DNA from: CBFIJI01 sp965662885
GTDB lineage: Bacteria; Bacteroidota; Bacteroidia; Flavobacteriales; Flavobacteriaceae
Direction of reading: 5' to 3'
Length of the DNA stretch: 10,047 bases
Assembly: GCA_965662885.1 (NCBI GenBank)
Contig: CBFIJI010000078.1
Span: forward strand, 1 to 10,047
Shown: one piece after another, positions 6,600 to 10,047 of the stretch
Layout of the letters: each line of letters opens with the position of its first letter
How positions within the stretch are numbered: the stretch's first letter is position 1
The notes under the pieces: generated by a model
The model's input: the letters and a program-made list of their open reading frames with translations, nothing else
Told to the model about the DNA's origin: nothing
The model's database searches: none
Translations under genes and position numbers: made by a program

Positions 6600-7592
6600 T
6601 CAAATGTAGTTTTTTTTCGATAAAGCAGTATTTAAAAGCCCATTAAAAAAATCTTCCAATGAAATTCCAGCTGCTTGAAGTTGTTGAGGTAAAATACTTT
6701 GTTTGGTGAGCCCTGGGATGGTGTTAACCTCCAATAAATGGGGGACGCCTTCCACCAAAATAAATTCACTTCGGCTGAATCCGGCCAATCCTAATGTGGT
6801 ATAAATTTTTTCAGCCATAGTCCGCACGGCCATTTCAGTTACTGAATCAATAGGGGCAGGTGTGATTTCCTGTGCCTTACCCTCATATTTTGCGGCATAA
6901 TCAAAAAAGGCATTTTCGCTGATAATTTCTGTAATAGGAAGTACTTTAACAGCTCCTTCCCAATCAATCACTCCCACAGAAACTTCGCGACCTTCCAAAG
7001 CACTTTCAATAATAAGTTGGGCATCTTCTTGAAATGCTGCTTTTATGGCAGTGGTTAAACTTTCTTTTTCTTCCACTTTAAAAACACCAAAACTACTCCC
7101 TCCACGGTTAGCTTTCACAAAACAGGGAAGCCCAACGGTTTGGACTATGGCCTCTTCATCAATAGTATCGGTAGCATCTAGGTAATAAGAACGTGCCATG
7201 GGGATATCGTGCGCGCGCAATACCGCCAAACAATCTCGTTTATTATAGGTGATTGCAGCACTATAACTACTGCATCCTGTATGAGGAAGGTTTAAAAGTT
7301 GGAATAAAGCAGCGAGCTGTCCATCTTCACCCAGGGGACCATGTACTGCATTAAAAACCACATCAATCGTAATTTCTTTGCTGGCATTTTTTATTTTAAA
7401 GTCACCCTTGGAGAATTGATATTTATTTTTTTGACTGTCAAAAGCCAACCATTCATCGGCTCCTATGACGATCATATAAACCTCCCAAAGCGAACTGGAC
7501 AATTGATCAAAAACAGTTTGACCACTTTTTTTAGAAATTTCTGATTCCGAACTCAACCCACCACATACAATACCTACCGTTGGTTTTTTCAT
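6600..7592 (-). CDS. ddl: D-alanine--D-alanine ligase
   Basis: Ddl makes the D-Ala-D-Ala dipeptide with ATP for the peptidoglycan pentapeptide. The 330-residue protein has the ATP-grasp layout: GGLSSESEIS (11-20), with E16 at the place of the E. coli DdlB E15; HGPLGEDG (84-91); FVKANRGGSSFGV (158-170), with S166 at the place of S150; EGREVSVG (200-207); FDYAAKYEG (230-238); and EVNTIPGLT (288-296). Y236 in AAKY corresponds to DdlB Y216, the residue linked to D-Ala rather than D-lactate as second substrate. Ordinary D-Ala-D-Ala synthesis is therefore expected, not a Van-type ligase. A TACCTTTG box lies upstream, and coaD follows after 2 nt. It is divergent from the PASTA gene across 88 nt. Confidence 0.97.
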   Translation of the reverse strand: MKKPTVGIVCGGLSSESEISKKSGQTVFDQLSSSLWEVYMIVIGADEWLAFDSQKNKYQFSKGDFKIKNASKEITIDVVFNAVHGPLGEDGQLAALFQLLNLPHTGCSSYSAAITYNKRDCLAVLRAHDIPMARSYYLDATDTIDEEAIVQTVGLPCFVKANRGGSSFGVFKVEEKESLTTAIKAAFQEDAQLIIESALEGREVSVGVIDWEGAVKVLPITEIISENAFFDYAAKYEGKAQEITPAPIDSVTEMAVRTMAEKIYTTLGLAGFSRSEFILVEGVPHLLEVNTIPGLTKQSILPQQLQAAGISLEDFFNGLLNTALSKKNYI

Positions 7593-7609
7593 ATTTTTAT
7601 TTCGTTAAA

Positions 7610-7617
7610 CAAAGGTA
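7610..7617 (-). promoter_or_regulatory. ddl: Likely -7 promoter box of the ddl-coaD operon
   Basis: On the minus strand this reads TACCTTTG, an exact TAnnTTTG match ending 17 nt before the ddl ATG. The best -33 candidate is CTG at an 18-nt spacing, a two-of-three match only. The leader between box and start codon is A/T-rich, with no Shine-Dalgarno sequence. Confidence 0.5.
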
Positions 7618-7654
7618 AATGATTTCAACCATAAACAGGAATACACGCTTTTAT

Positions 7655-7662
7655 TATCTTTA
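7655..7662 (+). promoter_or_regulatory. Possible weak -7 box for the PASTA gene
   Basis: TATCTTTA matches TAnnTTTG except for the last base and ends 18 nt before the PASTA ATG. This is the same distance as the better boxes in this window. No TTG is found at a suitable spacing upstream, so the call rests on position and a 5-of-6 match. Confidence 0.3.
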
Positions 7663-7680
7663 CCCAGAATTCAACAGCTC

Positions 7681-8232
7681 ATGAAATTTTTTCGTCTTAT
7701 TTTCTTTAACATTTACACAAAACAATTCCTACTGGCAGGCTTGTTAGTTTTGTTCATTTTTGTGGGTCTTATCTATGGTTTGCAAACTGCGACTTTACAT
7801 GGTGAATATCAAACAGTTCCAAACCTTGAAGGAATTTCGATCACAGATCTTCCCGAATATATGGAGACCATTGATTTGCGCTATGAAGTAATTGACTCGA
7901 CAAAGTTTACCACCAAATTCCCTCCTTTAGCGGTGATTAGTCATCTACCGGCAGCAGGCGAAGAGGTTAAAAAAAACAGACGTATTTACCTCACAGTAAA
8001 CCCCTCAAGTTTCAGAAAAATATCGGTTCCTAACATCATTCAGGTCACCTATCGCAATGCAGAATCCATGTTGAATGCTGTCGGATTTTCAATGGGGGAG
8101 ATTACCTATCGTGACAATATTGGGAAGGACATGGTTTTAGAAATTCGGCATCAAGGGACAAAAATTGCGCCTGGAGTAGCCCTTCCAAAAACCTCTAAAA
8201 TCGACTTAGTTTTGGGGAATGGAAAACAGTAA
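7681..8232 (+). CDS. Membrane-anchored protein with two PASTA domains
   Basis: The 183-residue protein has a short N-terminal cytosolic part, one membrane segment (about 16-33), and an outside part that I read as two PASTA domains. The first runs from about 44 to 108 (TVPNLEG, ISHLPAAGEEV, IYLTVNPS). The second runs from about 114 to 179 (SVPNI, the IRHQGTKIAPGV region, KIDLVLGNG). PASTA domains in penicillin-binding proteins and Ser/Thr kinases are thought to bind peptidoglycan or muropeptides. Here there is no kinase or transpeptidase domain, and the job is unknown. Divergence from ddl suggests an envelope link. The stop lies 14 nt inside rluD, so the two are very likely co-transcribed and translationally coupled. 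The single-anchor topology (N-in, C-out) is inferred from hydrophobicity. Confidence 0.85.
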   Translation: MKFFRLIFFNIYTKQFLLAGLLVLFIFVGLIYGLQTATLHGEYQTVPNLEGISITDLPEYMETIDLRYEVIDSTKFTTKFPPLAVISHLPAAGEEVKKNRRIYLTVNPSSFRKISVPNIIQVTYRNAESMLNAVGFSMGEITYRDNIGKDMVLEIRHQGTKIAPGVALPKTSKIDLVLGNGKQ

Positions 8233-9253
8233 TAATCAAGACAATCCACTAGAAGCTCCCCCACTTCATGAACATTTTTCTTTTGAAGCAGCACCGGGTC
8301 AAACTCCGCTTAGAGTGGATAAATTTCTGATGACACGTGTTGAGAATGCGACACGAAATAAAATTCAACAAGCGGCAAAATCAGGAAGTATTTTTGCCAA
8401 CGGAAAGCAGATTAAATCCAATTATAAAGTAAAAGCTGGGGATCAGATTAAAGTCTTGTTTTCTCATCCACCACATGAACACTTATTGGTGGGAGAAGCA
8501 CTTCCCTTGACCATTGTTTACGAGGACGATACGCTGGTAGTGGTCAATAAACCGGCAGGAATGGTGGTGCATCCTGGACATGGAAACTATTCGGGTACGC
8601 TAATTAACGGTTTGATTCACCACTTTGAAAACCTCCCAAAAAACAGTAATAATCGCCCAGGTTTGGTCCACCGAATTGATAAAGATACCAGTGGTCTTTT
8701 GGTGGTAGCCAAAACAGAAACGGCCATGGTTCATTTATCCAAACAATTTTTTGATAAAACGTCATCCCGTAAATATCTTGCTATGGTTTGGGGAGATGTT
8801 AAAAACGATCAAGGAACCATTGAAGGAGCCATTGGTCGGCACCCGAAAAATAGACTTCAAATGACTGTTTTTGAGGATGATTCCCAAGGAAAACCTGCCG
8901 TGACTCATTTTAAGGTTTTGGAACGCTTTGGTTATGTAACCCTGCTTGAATGTCAATTGGAAACAGGACGCACGCATCAAATCCGCGCCCATATGGTGGC
9001 TATGGGGCATCCCCTTTTTAATGATGCCCGTTACGGCGGACATCAAATCCTTAAAGGAACCCATTTTACCAAATACAAACAGTTTGTGGACAATTGCTTT
9101 GCGTTATTACCTCGTCAGGCCCTTCATGCCAAAACCCTCGGGTTTGAACATCCTGAGAGTGGTGAGTGGTGCTCTTTTGATTCAGAACTCCCCGCTGATT
9201 TTGAAGCAGCAGTTGAAAAGTGGCGTAAATACGCTAAACATAAGAATTTTTGA
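8219..9253 (+). CDS. rluD: RluA-family 23S rRNA pseudouridine synthase (RluD-like)
   Basis: It converts specific uridines of large-subunit rRNA to pseudouridine. In 344 residues it has an N-terminal S4 RNA-binding domain (about 31-81, starting LRVDKFLM) and the catalytic domain. Visible there are VVNKPAGMVVHPGHG (108-122), HRIDKDTSGLLVVAK (151-165), with catalytic Asp D154, and GRTHQIRAHM (250-259), followed by GHPLFNDARYGG (263-274). The S4 domain and full length favour RluD over RluA. The exact target uridines cannot be read from sequence, so the gene symbol is by similarity. The ATG overlaps the PASTA gene by 14 nt in another frame. The first 30 residues are acidic, His-containing and probably flexible, as in relatives from this phylum. 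Confidence 0.93.
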   Translation: MENSNNQDNPLEAPPLHEHFSFEAAPGQTPLRVDKFLMTRVENATRNKIQQAAKSGSIFANGKQIKSNYKVKAGDQIKVLFSHPPHEHLLVGEALPLTIVYEDDTLVVVNKPAGMVVHPGHGNYSGTLINGLIHHFENLPKNSNNRPGLVHRIDKDTSGLLVVAKTETAMVHLSKQFFDKTSSRKYLAMVWGDVKNDQGTIEGAIGRHPKNRLQMTVFEDDSQGKPAVTHFKVLERFGYVTLLECQLETGRTHQIRAHMVAMGHPLFNDARYGGHQILKGTHFTKYKQFVDNCFALLPRQALHAKTLGFEHPESGEWCSFDSELPADFEAAVEKWRKYAKHKNF

Positions 9254-9269
9254 TAATTGTATTGAAACC

Positions 9270-9289
9270 TATAATGTCTAGGCATTGTA
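9270..9289. promoter_or_regulatory. Near-palindrome over the yaaA -33 element (possible operator)
   Basis: TATAATGTCTAGGCATTGTA is a 20-bp inverted repeat with 8 of 10 base pairs symmetric (the other two are G/T), and no central loop. It covers the TTG of the yaaA promoter. Placement and symmetry are what one expects of a dimeric regulator site, but no regulator is identified, and chance is possible in AT-rich DNA. Confidence 0.25.
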
Positions 9290-9315
9290 AATCCTGACAA
9301 TTCTCGTTACATTTG
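9285..9315 (+). promoter_or_regulatory. yaaA: Predicted yaaA promoter, TTG-N20-TACATTTG
   Basis: TTG (9285-9287), a 20-nt spacer and TACATTTG (9308-9315) fit the Bacteroidota promoter pattern fully. The box ends 15 nt before the yaaA ATG. This is the most complete promoter in the window and suggests that yaaA is transcribed independently of rluD. Confidence 0.65.
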
Positions 9316-9330
9316 ATAAAACATCTGATT

Positions 9331-10047
9331 ATGAAAATGGTTATTTCACCTGCCAAGTCGTTAAAATTTAATACGACTTTGCCTACTGCGGAATTCTCGG
9401 AGCCTTGTTTTATCAAGGAAGCTGTGGAATTAAATTCGTTATTGCGAAAAGAATCCATTCCCTCATTGATCAAAATGATGCATATTTCTCCAAATTTGGC
9501 CCAATTGAATTGGCAGCGTAATCAAGATTTTGAAACCCCTTTCCACCAAGAGAATGCCAAACAAGCTGTCTATGTTTTTAACGGTGATGTATATACGGGT
9601 TTGGATGTCTATTCACTACCTGATGCACAGATTGAAAAAATGCAAAACCAGCTTCGGATTCTCTCTGGGCTCTATGGTCTTTTAAAACCATTAGACCTTA
9701 TTCAAGCCTATCGTTTGGAAATGGGAACCAAGTTTGCAGTGGGGAAATATAAAAACCTTTATGAATTCTGGAAACAAAAAATCACTAAACAGTTGAACCA
9801 AGAAATGGAGGAAGGGGAAATTTTAGTCAACTTGGCAAGCAATGAATACTTTTCAGCCATTGATTTAAAAGGAATCAAGGCACAAGTTATCGCACCGCAG
9901 TTTATGGATTTTAAAAATGGAAAACTAAAAATCATTTCCTTTTTTGCTAAAAAGGCCCGTGGGGCGATGACCCGTTTTTTGTTGGAAAATGATATCAAAA
10001 CCGCCGATGCGATTTTAGACTTTAATGACTCTGGATATCATTATAGC
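9331..10047 (+). CDS. yaaA: Peroxide stress protein YaaA (UPF0246/DUF328), C-terminus cut by window edge
   Basis: In E. coli, YaaA is induced by OxyR and limits intracellular iron damage during hydrogen peroxide stress; later structural work also found DNA binding. I translated 239 codons with no stop before the window end. The family is usually about 250-260 residues, so only a short tail is missing. Marks are MKMVISPAKSL at the start, FNGDVYTGLDVY, LSGLYGLLKPLDLIQAYRLE followed by MGTKF, NLASNEYFSAID, FFAKKARGAMTRFL and the beginning of the last conserved block, DFNDSGYHYS. I chose the first ATG (9331) over the Met at codon 3 because homologues begin MK-x-VISPAKSL. It is separated from rluD by 77 nt that contain its own promoter. 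Confidence 0.95.
   Translation, partial: MKMVISPAKSLKFNTTLPTAEFSEPCFIKEAVELNSLLRKESIPSLIKMMHISPNLAQLNWQRNQDFETPFHQENAKQAVYVFNGDVYTGLDVYSLPDAQIEKMQNQLRILSGLYGLLKPLDLIQAYRLEMGTKFAVGKYKNLYEFWKQKITKQLNQEMEEGEILVNLASNEYFSAIDLKGIKAQVIAPQFMDFKNGKLKIISFFAKKARGAMTRFLLENDIKTADAILDFNDSGYHYS

Noticed and set aside
6600..7592. Possibility that the ligase is a Van-type D-Ala-D-Lac enzyme
   Set aside because: Y236 in the AAKY motif matches D-Ala-D-Ala ligases, and there is no vanH- or vanX-like neighbour.
1..10047. Search for a new defence, mobile or secondary-metabolite system
   Set aside because: Every stretch over 100 nt is filled by a recognisable conserved housekeeping or envelope gene; I saw no direct repeats, integrase, transposase, toxin-antitoxin pair, tRNA or CRISPR-like array.

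Overview
The window is a compact, AT-rich stretch of housekeeping chromosome from a member of the Bacteroidota, most likely family Flavobacteriaceae. Three things support this. The FtsH protease domain carries the LGAAWYLPEER variant. The gene order rsfS-ftsH-LUD gene-cdsA-psd, next to birA, pyrE, a NUDIX gene, coaD, ddl, a PASTA gene and rluD, is one I know from flavobacteria. Several genes are preceded by the Bacteroidota-type -7 box TAnnTTTG and lack a clear Shine-Dalgarno sequence. Genus cannot be told from the sequence alone.

Region 1 (1-4096, minus strand) reads like one operon, transcribed rsfS, ftsH, a LUD-domain gene, cdsA, psd. Gaps are 6, 23 and 4 nt, then an 11-nt overlap. It joins ribosome silencing, membrane protein quality control and two steps of phosphatidylethanolamine synthesis (CdsA makes CDP-diacylglycerol, Psd makes PE). 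psd is cut by the left window edge.

Region 2 (4156-6148) alternates strands. birA (+) is divergent from rsfS and meets pyrE (-) tail to tail with no spare base. pyrE is divergent from a NUDIX hydrolase gene (+) with only 7 nt between the start codons. The NUDIX gene overlaps coaD (-) by 4 nt at the stops.

Region 3 (6145-7592, minus strand) is ddl followed by coaD: D-Ala-D-Ala for peptidoglycan and the penultimate step of coenzyme A synthesis.

Region 4 (7681-10047, plus strand) holds a membrane-anchored PASTA protein gene overlapping rluD by 14 nt. A well-formed promoter and yaaA follow; yaaA is cut by the right edge.

There are no tRNA or rRNA genes, mobile elements, CRISPR arrays or gene-free stretches over 100 nt, and I see no sign of horizontal transfer. 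I found no new defence or mobile system. The points worth a second look are small in scale: a pyrE promoter that overlaps the neighbouring start codon and predicts a leaderless mRNA, a near-palindrome on the yaaA promoter, the orphan LUD protein inside the ftsH-cdsA operon, and the kinase-less PASTA protein beside ddl.
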